From Streptomyces violaceusniger Tu 4113 (GTDB lineage: Bacteria; Actinomycetota; Actinomycetes; Streptomycetales; Streptomycetaceae), in contig NC_015957.1 in NCBI RefSeq assembly GCF_000147815.2, positions 5,642,001-5,706,000 of the forward strand: DNA of 64,000 nt, read 5' to 3'. A program made the position numbers and the translations under genes. Every line of letters begins with the position of its first letter. The first letter of the stretch is position 1. Of the stretch, positions 35,532 to 43,598 are shown piece after piece. The notes below the pieces were generated by a model. That model was given only the letters and a program-made list of their open reading frames with translations, ran no database searches and was not told the DNA's origin.

Positions 35532-36014
35532 CTACGCGCCGTCGTACGCCGCCTGCAGCGCGGCGATGTCGAGCTTGCCCATCTTCATCATCACGTCGGT
35601 GGCCCGCTTGGCCTTCTGCGGGTCAGAGCCGGTCACCATGTCGAGGAACACGGTGGGGACGACCTGCCAGGACACCCCGAACTTGTCCTTCACCCAGCCG
35701 CAGGGGCCCTCCTCGCCGCCCTCGGAGAGCCTGCTCCAGTAGTAGTCCACCTCGTCCTGGTCCGCGCAGTGCACCTGGAAGGAGATGGCCTCGCTGAAGG
35801 TGAACTGCGGCCCGCCGTTGAGCCCCACGAACCTCTGCCCGTTGGCCTCGAACTCGACGGTCATCACGGAGCCCGCCGCGCCGCCGGGCTCGCCCCCGGT
35901 GTAGTGCGCGATCCGTCCGAGCCTGGAGTTCTTGAAGATCGAGATGTAGTGCTGCGCGGCCTCTTCGGCGTTGCCGTCGAACCACAGGCATGTGGTGAAT
36001 CCGTCGGTGGCCAT
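35532..36014 (-). CDS. VOC-family protein (PhnB/3-demethylubiquinone methyltransferase-like)
   Basis: A 160-residue vicinal-oxygen-chelate fold protein of the PhnB-like group: TCLWFDGNAEEAAQHYISIF, GSVMTVEFEANGQRFVGLNGGP, SFQVHCADQDEVDYYW, and DKFGVSWQVVPTVF. These proteins often lack a proven activity; some bind drugs or act as lyases. GGAGGAACCG precedes the ATG. It is followed closely on the same strand by nothing, and preceded by the MerR gene 57 bp away. Confidence 0.88.
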   Translation of the reverse strand: MATDGFTTCLWFDGNAEEAAQHYISIFKNSRLGRIAHYTGGEPGGAAGSVMTVEFEANGQRFVGLNGGPQFTFSEAISFQVHCADQDEVDYYWSRLSEGGEEGPCGWVKDKFGVSWQVVPTVFLDMVTGSDPQKAKRATDVMMKMGKLDIAALQAAYDGA

Positions 36015-36071
36015 CGGTTCCTCCTGGGCTGGGGAGCGTTCACCCCTATCGACCGCTCCCGCGCCGGGAAC

Positions 36072-36806
36072 TCATCGGTCCTCGGCCGACCGATTTTCCG
36101 TGAGGTAGTGGTGCAGTCGGCAGGAGCCCTCGAGCATGGCCGTGGCGCGCTGGGCGAGCCCCTCCTGACGCCGGGCGATGACCGTGCGCAGGGCGTCGCT
36201 GCTGCCGGTGCGGCGCAGGCCCTCGATGACGGGCCGGATCTGGGGCAGCGGATAGCGGACCTGGCGCAGCAGGTCGATCATCCGGGCGTCCCGGACGTCG
36301 GACGGGCCGTAGACGCGGTAGCCGGTGCCCCGGTCGCGGCGCGGGCGCAGCAGACCGGCGGACTCCCAGACCCGGAGGGCCGAGGTGCGCACCCCGATCC
36401 GGGCGGCCACCTCGCCGATGCGCAGTGGCCCGGAGCGTGCGGGCGCCGAGGTGTCCGGGGTCTGCCCGGCGACCGTCTCCAGCGCCTCTCCCGCCGCCTG
36501 GAGGGAGAGCCGCTGGTCGTGGAGCGCGGCATGGCCGGCGTTGACGAGGGTGAGCGCCAGGGCGATGTCCTCGGCGTGGACGGCCCGCATGACCGCGCGG
36601 GCGGTCTCCGCGCCGTATCCCGGCAGCAGGGCCCGGTAGGTCCCCAGGGCTCTGCGGTGCCGGTCCTCGAACCTGCGGTAGCCGGCAGGGGTGCGGGGGG
36701 CCGCGGGCAGGATGCCCGCGTCGACGTAGTTGCGGATCTGCTGGGTGGAGACACCCGCCATCCGGGCCAGATCGACGGGGCGCAGCGCGGCGTCCGTACG
36801 GCTCAC
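36072..36806 (-). CDS. Regulator with two MerR DNA-binding domains in tandem
   Basis: A 244-residue protein with two MerR-type winged HTH units. The first (9-56) has VDLARMAGVSTQQIRNYVDAG and PAGYRRF; the second (127-195) has IGEVAARIGVRTSALRVWES and GTGYRVYGPSDVRDARMIDLL. Most MerR proteins have one HTH and a coiled-coil dimer; here one polypeptide could contact both half-sites. It is divergent from the short UvrA gene, so it most likely controls it in response to a DNA-binding drug or other ligand. It starts at GTG 36806. Confidence 0.85.
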   Translation of the reverse strand: MSRTDAALRPVDLARMAGVSTQQIRNYVDAGILPAAPRTPAGYRRFEDRHRRALGTYRALLPGYGAETARAVMRAVHAEDIALALTLVNAGHAALHDQRLSLQAAGEALETVAGQTPDTSAPARSGPLRIGEVAARIGVRTSALRVWESAGLLRPRRDRGTGYRVYGPSDVRDARMIDLLRQVRYPLPQIRPVIEGLRRTGSSDALRTVIARRQEGLAQRATAMLEGSCRLHHYLTENRSAEDR

Positions 36807-36918
36807 GGTTCGTCACCTTCCCGGCAAGGGTTCACGGGCGAGTTGAAGGTTAGCGCGGCTCTGCCGCACCGTATCCGGCGGGTGTTGGGAGGAAATCCGC
36901 GAAAAGTCTCAACGTGCA

Positions 36919-36938
36919 CTTCAATGAAACACTTGAAG
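36919..36938. promoter_or_regulatory. Candidate MerR operator, CTTCAA-N8-TTGAAG
   Basis: CTTCAATGAAACACTTGAAG is an inverted repeat with 6-bp arms immediately before the uvrA-like ATG at 36941. A further TTGAAG at 36843-36848 and the pair ACCTTC (36815)/GAAGGT (36845) lie in the same divergent gap. Any of these could be bound by the tandem-MerR protein. Confidence 0.4.
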
Positions 36939-36940
36939 GC

Positions 36941-39190
36941 ATGGATGTCAGCGAAATCAAGGTCCGTGGCGCCAGGGAGAACAATCTCCAGGGCGTGAGT
37001 GTGGACATTCCCAAGCGCAGCCTTACGGTCTTCACCGGCGTCTCCGGCTCCGGTAAGTCCTCGCTCGTCTTCGACACCATCGCCGCGGAGTCGAGGCGGC
37101 TGATCAATGAGACCTATACGGCGTTCGTCCAGAACTTCATGCCGACGCTCGGCCGCCCGGATGTCGACTCGCTGCGGAATCTGAGCGCGGCGATCATCGT
37201 GGACCAGGAGCCGATGGGCTCCAACTCCCGTTCCACCGTGGGCACCGCCACCGATGCCCACACCCTGCTGCGGATCCTGTTCAGCCGGGTCGGCAGCCCC
37301 TATGTCGGCCCTCCCCTCGCCTTCAGCTTCAACACGGCCGAAGGCATGTGTCCGCGGTGCGAGGGGCTCGGCAGGGTCACCGACATGGACATCGCCCAAC
37401 TCATCGACAGGGAGAAGTCGTTGAAGGAGGGCGCCATCACCGTCCCCGGATTCGAGGTGGACAGCTGGCACTGGCAGGTTATGGCGGCCTCCGGCCTTTT
37501 CGACCCCGATATCAGGCTCCAGCACTACTCCCCCGCCCAGTGGGAGGACTTCCTCCACAAACCGGCCACCAAGATCAAGGTGGGGAAGAACAACCTCACC
37601 TACGAGGGGCTGGTGACCAAGGTCCGCCGGCTGTACCTGGCGAAGGACCGGGAGACGATGCAGCCGCGGATGCGCGCGTTCGCCGACCGGGCCATGGCCC
37701 TGACCGAGTGCGCCGAATGTGAGGGCGCCCGGCTGTGCGAGGCCGTCCGGTCCTGCCGGATCGACGGCCGCTCCATCACGGAGTGCTCGGCCCTGCAGAT
37801 CAGCGATCTGGCGGAGTTCGTGGGCGGCATCCGGCACGATTCCGTCGGACCGGTGCTGGAGAGCCTGCGGGCGCTCCTCGACTCACTGGTCGAGATCGGC
37901 CTGGGCTATCTGAGCCTGGACCGGGAGTCCTCGACCCTGTCCGGTGGCGAGGCCCAGCGGGTGCGGATGGTCCGGCATCTGGGCTCCAGTCTGACCGATG
38001 TCACCTATGTCTTCGACGAGCCCACGGTGGGTCTGCATCCGCATGACATCGAGCGCATGAACCGGCTGTTGCTCCAACTGCGGGACAAGGGCAACACGGT
38101 GCTGGTCGTGGAGCACAAACCGGAGACCATCCGGATCGCGGACCATGTGGTGGACCTGGGGCCCGGTGCGGGGGTGGCGGGCGGGCGGATCTGCTACCAG
38201 GGCGACCTGGCCGGGCTGCGCGCCTCGGACACCCTGACCGGGCGCCATCTGGACCACCGGGTGCGGCTGCGGGAGACCGTGCGGCAGCCCAGTGGGCAAC
38301 TGCCGGTCAGGGGCGCGCGGCTGCACAATCTGCGGGATGTGAGCGTCGACATCCCCCTCGGTGTGCTCACCGTCGTCACGGGTGTCGCCGGATCGGGCAA
38401 GAGCTCCCTGATCCACGGGTCGCTGTCCGGGCGGGAGGAGGTGATCGTCGCCGACCAGTCGGCGATCCGTGGCTCCCGCCGCAGCAACCCGGCCACGTAT
38501 ACAGGGCTCCTCGATCCGATCCGGGCGGCGTTCGCCAAGGCCAACCACGTCAAACCGGGTCTGTTCAGCGCCAATTCCGAGGGGGCCTGCCCCCGGTGCA
38601 AGGGCATCGGGCTGATCTACACCGATCTCGCCATGATGGCCGAGGTGGCCTCGGTGTGCGAGGACTGCGAGGGGAGGCGGTTCCGGCCCGAGGTGCTGAC
38701 GTACCGGCTGCGCGGGCGGAACATCAGCGATGTCCTGGGCATGTCGGTGGCCGAGGCGCGGGAGTTCTTCACAGGCGGTCAGGCCCGGCTGATCCTGGAC
38801 CGGCTGGCCGCGGTGGGGCTGGGCTATCTGGGTCTCGGCCAGCCGCTCACCACACTCTCCGGGGGTGAGCGCCAGCGGCTGAAGCTGGCCATCCATATGG
38901 CGCGGAGCGGCACGACGTACGTCCTGGACGAGCCGACCACCGGACTGCATCTCGCCGATGTGGACCAACTGCTCGCCCTGCTCGACCGCCTTGTCGACGC
39001 GGGCAACACGGTCGTCGTCATCGAGCATCACCAGGCCGTGATGGCGCATGCGGACTGGATCATCGACATGGGTCCGGGGGCCGGTCATGACGGCGGTCAG
39101 GTGGTGTTCACCGGCACCCCCGCCGACCTCGTGGACACCGGCGGCTCCCTCACGGCCGTCCACTTGCGCGACTACGTCAAGCGGGCGTGA
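36941..39190 (+). CDS. Short UvrA-like ABC ATPase (class lacking UvrB-binding domain)
   Basis: A 749-residue UvrA paralogue, about 200 residues shorter than repair UvrA. Two ATPase modules are visible: Walker [11 protein letters not shown] with signature [13 protein letters not shown], and Walker [11 protein letters not shown] with signature [13 protein letters not shown]. Zn-finger cysteine pairs [26 protein letters not shown] and CEDCEG are present. Members of this short class are known from resistance to DNA-binding antibiotics (DrrC-like) rather than general excision repair. The start is uncertain: an in-frame GTG at 36914 overlaps the putative operator, so ATG 36941 is preferred. It is divergent from the tandem-MerR gene. 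Confidence 0.88.
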   Translation: MDVSEIKVRGARENNLQGVSVDIPKRSLTVFTGVSGSGKSSLVFDTIAAESRRLINETYTAFVQNFMPTLGRPDVDSLRNLSAAIIVDQEPMGSNSRSTVGTATDAHTLLRILFSRVGSPYVGPPLAFSFNTAEGMCPRCEGLGRVTDMDIAQLIDREKSLKEGAITVPGFEVDSWHWQVMAASGLFDPDIRLQHYSPAQWEDFLHKPATKIKVGKNNLTYEGLVTKVRRLYLAKDRETMQPRMRAFADRAMALTECAECEGARLCEAVRSCRIDGRSITECSALQISDLAEFVGGIRHDSVGPVLESLRALLDSLVEIGLGYLSLDRESSTLSGGEAQRVRMVRHLGSSLTDVTYVFDEPTVGLHPHDIERMNRLLLQLRDKGNTVLVVEHKPETIRIADHVVDLGPGAGVAGGRICYQGDLAGLRASDTLTGRHLDHRVRLRETVRQPSGQLPVRGARLHNLRDVSVDIPLGVLTVVTGVAGSGKSSLIHGSLSGREEVIVADQSAIRGSRRSNPATYTGLLDPIRAAFAKANHVKPGLFSANSEGACPRCKGIGLIYTDLAMMAEVASVCEDCEGRRFRPEVLTYRLRGRNISDVLGMSVAEAREFFTGGQARLILDRLAAVGLGYLGLGQPLTTLSGGERQRLKLAIHMARSGTTYVLDEPTTGLHLADVDQLLALLDRLVDAGNTVVVIEHHQAVMAHADWIIDMGPGAGHDGGQVVFTGTPADLVDTGGSLTAVHLRDYVKRA

Positions 39191-39198
39191 ACCCTCTC

Positions 39199-39267
39199 GC
39201 CCCGGTGGTGGTCCTGTCCCGTCCCGGGCCGAGGGCTCTGGACGGGACAGGACGGGACCACCGGGGC
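39199..39267. terminator. Long interrupted hairpin between convergent genes
   Basis: GCCCCGGTGGT pairs with ACCACCGGGGC (11 bp) and, inside, TCCTGTCCCGTCC pairs with GGACGGGACAGGA (13 bp), separated by a small internal loop. It serves both the uvrA-like and PTS genes. Confidence 0.8.
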
Positions 39268-39278
39268 GCCGCGCCGCG

Positions 39279-40832
39279 TCAGGCGGCGGGCGGGGGTGCG
39301 GGAGCGCCCGCGGGCGGCGGGATCTTGGCGTACGCGGCCGTGGTGGTACCCGCCTCGGCGGGCGTCGCCACACTCTCGCGCGGCATCAGGGCGTCGCGCG
39401 CCGCGCCCGGGTCCCAGCCGGTGTCGACCACCCGCTTCTGCACCAGGATCGCGCCCCCGAGGACGGCGAGGCCGAGCAGCACGATGATGACGAGTCCGGC
39501 GGCGCCACCGGCCTTGCCCGCGTTGCCGATGAGCGCGCCGAACCAGCCGAAGTCGGCGTCGCCGAAGGTGGTGTTCTGGTCGCCGAACGCGCAGAGCACC
39601 TTGAGCAGCAGAGCGGGGAGGAAGGTGATGAGCAGCCCGTTGAGGAACGCCCCCACGACCGCGCCGCGCCGGCCGCCGGTCGCGTTGCCGTAGACCCCGG
39701 CCGCACCGCCGGTGAAGAAGTGCGGCACCAGACCGGGCAGCACCAGGGCGAGACCGAAGGCCGGATTGAAGATCCAGGTGAGCAGGGCCAGCCCGATCAG
39801 GCCGCCGGTGAAGCTGGAGATGAAGCCGATCAGCACCGCGTTCTGCGCGTACGGGAAGACGATGGGCGCGTCCAGCGCGGGCAGGGCGCCGGGGACGACC
39901 TTCTGGGCGATCCCCTGGAAGGCGGGGACGAGCTCACCGAGGATCGTACGGACCCCGAAGAGGATCACCGCGACCGCGATGCCGAACTGCAGCCCCTGCA
40001 TCACGGACTGCATCAGGTAGTTCCCGGTGCCGGTGGCCACCGTGCCGGTGCCCGTGGCGAACGCCTTGAAGGCGGTCTTCTGCCCCTCCTTGACGAGCAG
40101 AAGGACGGCCATGACCAGGTAGATCAGCAGCATCGACAGGGCGGTGGCCACCATCGAGTCACGCAGGAACCGCAGCCCCTCGGGGAGCTTCATCTCCTCG
40201 GTGGAGCGGCTGCGCTTGCCGACCACCCGTCCGGTCGCGCCCGCCACGATGTATCCGGCCGTGCCGAAGTGGCCGATGGCGACGGTGTCGCTGCCGGTGA
40301 CGCGCTTGGTCCAGGGATGGGCGAAGGCGGGCATCGCGACCAGCATGATGCCCAGCAGCACACCGCCGACGGCCACCACGGCCACGGTCGAGCGGCCGCC
40401 GTTGGCCAGGACCACGGTCAGCAGCGTGGCCATGAAGAGCATGTGGTGCCCGGTCAGGAAGACATAGCGGAGCGGGGTGAACCGGGCCAGCAGCAGACTG
40501 ACCACGAAGCCCAGGATCATCAGCCAGGCGACCCGTGAGCCGAACTGGTCCTGGGCGATGCCGACGATGGCCTCGTTGGTGGGGATGACGCCGTGGGCGC
40601 CGGTGACGCCCTGGATCATGGTGCCCAGCGGGTCGAGGGAGGCGGTGACCAGTCCCGCTCCCGCGCCGATCAGCAGAAAGCCGAGGGTCGCCTTGATGGC
40701 GCCGCCGATGATCTGCCCGGTGCTCTTCTTCATCGCGATGAGTCCGACGGCGGTGATGATGCCGATCAGATACGCGGGCTCGCTCAGAATCTCATTGACG
40801 AGAAACGTGGCGAGGGTGACAAACCAGCCCAT
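39279..40832 (-). CDS. PTS ascorbate-type transporter subunit IIC (UlaA/SgaT family)
   Basis: A 517-residue membrane protein beginning WFVTLATFLVNEILSEPAYLIGIITAVGL, the standard UlaA N-terminus. At least ten hydrophobic helices follow; the substrate-site segment FGTAGYIVAGATG and the GHFGTAGY/HHMLFM motifs of the family are visible. The last 45 residues are a Pro/Ala-rich tail. With the IIAB protein encoded 23 bp upstream it forms a complete EII. L-ascorbate is the model substrate, but other sugar acids or pentitols are possible. The phosphorylation and catabolic genes (ulaDEF-like) are not nearby. Confidence 0.9.
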   Translation of the reverse strand: MGWFVTLATFLVNEILSEPAYLIGIITAVGLIAMKKSTGQIIGGAIKATLGFLLIGAGAGLVTASLDPLGTMIQGVTGAHGVIPTNEAIVGIAQDQFGSRVAWLMILGFVVSLLLARFTPLRYVFLTGHHMLFMATLLTVVLANGGRSTVAVVAVGGVLLGIMLVAMPAFAHPWTKRVTGSDTVAIGHFGTAGYIVAGATGRVVGKRSRSTEEMKLPEGLRFLRDSMVATALSMLLIYLVMAVLLLVKEGQKTAFKAFATGTGTVATGTGNYLMQSVMQGLQFGIAVAVILFGVRTILGELVPAFQGIAQKVVPGALPALDAPIVFPYAQNAVLIGFISSFTGGLIGLALLTWIFNPAFGLALVLPGLVPHFFTGGAAGVYGNATGGRRGAVVGAFLNGLLITFLPALLLKVLCAFGDQNTTFGDADFGWFGALIGNAGKAGGAAGLVIIVLLGLAVLGGAILVQKRVVDTGWDPGAARDALMPRESVATPAEAGTTTAAYAKIPPPAGAPAPPPAA

Positions 40833-40855
40833 GGTGCTTCCTCTGTCCCCGTCGT

Positions 40856-41716
40856 TCAGACGTCGTACGTGTCCCGGAGCACCGCGTCCACCTCGGCGGT
40901 GCTGGTGAAGTCCTGGACGACCTTCACGGGCCGTCCCACATCCCCCAGAGTCCTGGCGATCTCACGGGAGGTGAGCAGGGCCACGGCCTCGGACGCCTTG
41001 CCCTTCGCGGAGATGGTGTCGGTGGCCTCCACGGTGACGAACCCCGACCACCCCCAGCGGTCCAGCACCTGCTCCAGGGTGTTCTTGAGGAACAGGCTGG
41101 TGCCCACGCCGTTGCCGCAGACCGTGAGGATCGTGTGCAGCGAGGCCGCACGGGGCGCGGAGGCGGTGGGCGGCTCGGGGGTGGCGGACGCTTTGGGCGT
41201 GGTGGACGCCTCGGGCGCGTCGGTCGGCCCGGACTCCTCGGAGCCGTCCTCCGGCCGCTCCCCCGCCAGTACGGCGTGCAGCGCCTTCGGGGTGGGCGCC
41301 TCCGCGAGGGCGGCCGCGGTGGCGGGGTCGCCCAGGAGCCGGGCCAGGCTCGCCATCGCGGAGGTGTGCGCGGCCGAATCCTGGGCGGCCAGGGCGACGA
41401 CGAGGGTGACGGGGTCGTTGGACTCATGCCCGAATTCCACGGGCTCGGCGAGCCGGACCCAGGACATCCCGGTCCTGAGCACTGCCGGGGACGGCCGGGA
41501 GTGGGCGAACGCCACCCCCGGGGCGATGACGATGTACGGCCCGTTCTCCTCGACGTTGGCGACCATCTCGCCGGTGTACTCGTCGGTGGTGGCGCCCGTT
41601 TCCACCATGAGTCGGCCGGCCGCGCCTATCGCCTCACGCCAGTCGGCCGCCCGGACGTCGAGCCGGACGGCTTCGACGGGCAGCAGGTCTTTCAGGTCTT
41701 CCATGCAGGTCATCAT
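40856..41716 (-). CDS. PTS fusion protein EIIA-EIIB (ascorbate/mannitol type)
   Basis: A 286-residue cytoplasmic fusion. Residues about 5-150 are an EIIA of the fructose/mannitol superfamily with the phospho-His72 in VAFAHSRP. A Pro/Glu/Thr/Ala linker (155-190) leads to an EIIB of lactose/cellobiose-ascorbate type with phospho-Cys200 in ILTVCGNGVGTSLFLKNT. It relays phosphate from HPr to the sugar transported by the adjacent IIC. The start at 41716 was selected for the GAGG upstream; ATGs at 41713 and 41704 are alternatives. In E. coli the corresponding UlaB and UlaC are separate. Confidence 0.9.
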   Translation of the reverse strand: MMTCMEDLKDLLPVEAVRLDVRAADWREAIGAAGRLMVETGATTDEYTGEMVANVEENGPYIVIAPGVAFAHSRPSPAVLRTGMSWVRLAEPVEFGHESNDPVTLVVALAAQDSAAHTSAMASLARLLGDPATAAALAEAPTPKALHAVLAGERPEDGSEESGPTDAPEASTTPKASATPEPPTASAPRAASLHTILTVCGNGVGTSLFLKNTLEQVLDRWGWSGFVTVEATDTISAKGKASEAVALLTSREIARTLGDVGRPVKVVQDFTSTAEVDAVLRDTYDV

Positions 41717-41732
41717 GGCTGACGTGCCTCTG

Positions 41733-42941
41733 TCACACAGCCCCCGGGGACAGATCCGGAACGACATCCTCCGAATCGCCCGGCAAGCATACGAACACCA
41801 GGACCGCGAGCGCCTCGCACCCCCCTGCGGCCAACAGGGCGCCGGGCAGCGACCAGGTGGCGAGTGGACCGGCGAAGGCCGCGCCCACGGCGAAGCCGCT
41901 GATCTTCAGGCTGGCGCCGGTGGTGAACACCTGGCCGCGCAGCCGCTCGGGCGCCTCCCGGTGGCGCACCGCGAACAGGGCCGTGAGCTGGGGGCCCTCG
42001 GCGGCCCCGGCGAGCAGCACGGCGGCGATCAGCGCGACCGGGTGGCCGGTGGCCGCGAGCAGGGGCGCGAGGACGAGCAGCAGGACTCCGCCGAGGAGCA
42101 CGGTGTCCGGACGCGGCGGGCGGGGGCGGCGGGCGAGCACCGCGTTGGCCACGAGGGCGGATGCGGCGGTGGCGGACAGCAGCAGGGCGCCGCGGTCGGC
42201 GCCGCCGAGCACGGCCGCGCCGAGGAGCGGGCAGCAGGTGAGCAGCGCGCCCTGGCCGACACAGGAGACGACGGAGGTGGCGGTGGCTCGGGCCAGTGGC
42301 CGGTTGCGGGCGATGGCGCGTAGTCCGGCGGTGAGATCGGCGGCGACCGACGTGGCCGGTGGCGGGACCGGGGCGGGCCGCGGTCGCGCGGGGAGCGCCC
42401 AGGCGGCGGGCAGCGCGAGGCCGATCAGGGCGATGGACACCGCCACGGCGGCCGGCGCCCCGGCCGCCCCCGCGACGGCCCCGGCGAGTGCGGGCCCCAC
42501 CAGCGCGGCGAGGCTGAATGTCATCGCGTCGAGTGCGTTGGCCCGGGGCAGGGCCCGCGGCGGTGCCACCCGCGGTAGCTGGGAGGTCCAGCCGCCGGAC
42601 AGGGCCGGTCCCAGCAGCCCCGCGCCCACCGCGAGAAGAACGGTGAGGGCGAACGGCAGCCGCCCCAGGCCCAGAAGGATCGCGGTCAGCGCCGCCGCGT
42701 AGAGGGCGAGTGCCGCGGCCAGCAGTCGGCCCGGCCGGGCGGAGCGGTCGAGCAGCACGCCGAACAGCGGTCCGCCGACCGCCGCCGCGATCATGATGCC
42801 CGCCAGCAGCGACGAGCCCGAGGAGGCCGAACCGGTGAGCGCCGGTCCGGCCAGCAGCAGCGCGGGCCCGGACATCTCGTCCCCCGCGCGGGCGGTGGCC
42901 GCCCCGCCCAGATAGCACCCCATCGCGTAACGCCCTGGCAT
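41733..42941 (-). CDS. MFS-family transporter
   Basis: A 402-residue protein with about 12 hydrophobic segments, Ala/Leu/Gly-rich. The conserved loop after helix 2 reads GVLLDRSARPGRLLA (motif A-like, GxxxDRxGRR) and the C-half has LRGQVFTTGASLKISGFAVGAA. It is probably a drug or metabolite exporter. The start at ATG 42941 has no ribosome site and abuts the GTAAC palindrome, suggesting a leaderless, tightly repressed transcript. It is divergent from the CGNR regulator gene. Confidence 0.85.
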   Translation of the reverse strand: MPGRYAMGCYLGGAATARAGDEMSGPALLLAGPALTGSASSGSSLLAGIMIAAAVGGPLFGVLLDRSARPGRLLAAALALYAAALTAILLGLGRLPFALTVLLAVGAGLLGPALSGGWTSQLPRVAPPRALPRANALDAMTFSLAALVGPALAGAVAGAAGAPAAVAVSIALIGLALPAAWALPARPRPAPVPPPATSVAADLTAGLRAIARNRPLARATATSVVSCVGQGALLTCCPLLGAAVLGGADRGALLLSATAASALVANAVLARRPRPPRPDTVLLGGVLLLVLAPLLAATGHPVALIAAVLLAGAAEGPQLTALFAVRHREAPERLRGQVFTTGASLKISGFAVGAAFAGPLATWSLPGALLAAGGCEALAVLVFVCLPGDSEDVVPDLSPGAV

Positions 42942-42948
42942 GCGGATC

Positions 42949-42966
42949 ACGTTACGGAGGTAACGT
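42949..42966. promoter_or_regulatory. Palindromic operator ACGTTAC-N4-GTAACGT
   Basis: A perfect 7-bp-arm palindrome in the divergent gap. Further half-sites are CGTAACG at 42925-42931 and GCGTTAC at 42981-42987. The site overlaps the likely promoters of both the MFS and the CGNR gene, so the CGNR protein is the natural candidate to bind it. Confidence 0.6.
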
Positions 42967-42997
42967 AAATGTTCGCCAGGTGCGTTACATTGGCGTC

Positions 42998-43573
42998 GTG
43001 TCACCACCCTCGATGGACGACCGGTCGACCCGGCTTTCGGTGCGGGACACCGCCCGGCGCACCGCCGCCCTCGTCAACGCCCTGACGGCGGAGCCGCGTC
43101 CGGATCCCCGCGCGATCGCCGGGATCCTCCTCGACCACGGTGAGCCCGGCCCGGTCGAGCTCACCGCCGACGATGTCGCGGGCATGCGCACCGCCGCGCT
43201 GCGGCTGCGCGAGGTGTTCGCCGCCGAGCAGGTCGACGCCGCCGCCGGGGTGCTGAACCGACTGCTGCGGGAGGGCACGGGTCCGCTCCGGCTGAGCTCG
43301 CACGACGGCCGTTCGCCCTGGCATCCGCACCTGGACAGCGATGACGAGGCGCCCTGGGGCGAATGGTTCCTCGCCTCCTCGTGCATGGCGCTGACCGTGC
43401 TGATCTGGGACGGTCAGCGCCCGCCCGGCGGCCTGTGCTCCTCCCCCGGCTGCGGCGATGTCTTCCTCACCGTGGGCAGCGGACCGGAGCGCCGCTACTG
43501 CTCACGGCGGTGCGCCACCCGTGAGCGGGTGGCCGCCCACCGGCGCGCCAAGGCCGGGCCCCGGTCCCCGTAA
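42998..43573 (+). CDS. CGNR zinc-finger transcriptional regulator (ABATE domain)
   Basis: A 191-residue protein. The N-terminal ABATE-like stress-sensing domain begins DTARRTAALVNAL; the C-terminal CGNR-type Zn finger is CSSPGCGDVFLT...RRYCSRRCATRERVAAHRRA. The GTG at 42998 is preferred: TACATT (42984-42989) is a plausible -10 whose transcript would begin at or near it, that is leaderless. In-frame GTG 42980 and ATG 43013 are alternatives. It is divergent from the MFS transporter, with the GTAAC palindrome between, so it probably represses that transporter. Confidence 0.85.
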   Translation: MSPPSMDDRSTRLSVRDTARRTAALVNALTAEPRPDPRAIAGILLDHGEPGPVELTADDVAGMRTAALRLREVFAAEQVDAAAGVLNRLLREGTGPLRLSSHDGRSPWHPHLDSDDEAPWGEWFLASSCMALTVLIWDGQRPPGGLCSSPGCGDVFLTVGSGPERRYCSRRCATRERVAAHRRAKAGPRSP

Positions 43574-43598
43574 GAGGCCCGGGGCGGCGCCGGTCGGG

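Noticed and set aside
36914..36940. GTG 36914 as the start of the short UvrA
   Set aside because: It overlaps the CTTCAA/TTGAAG dyad and lacks a ribosome site at proper spacing; ATG 36941 is preferred, although the evidence is not decisive.
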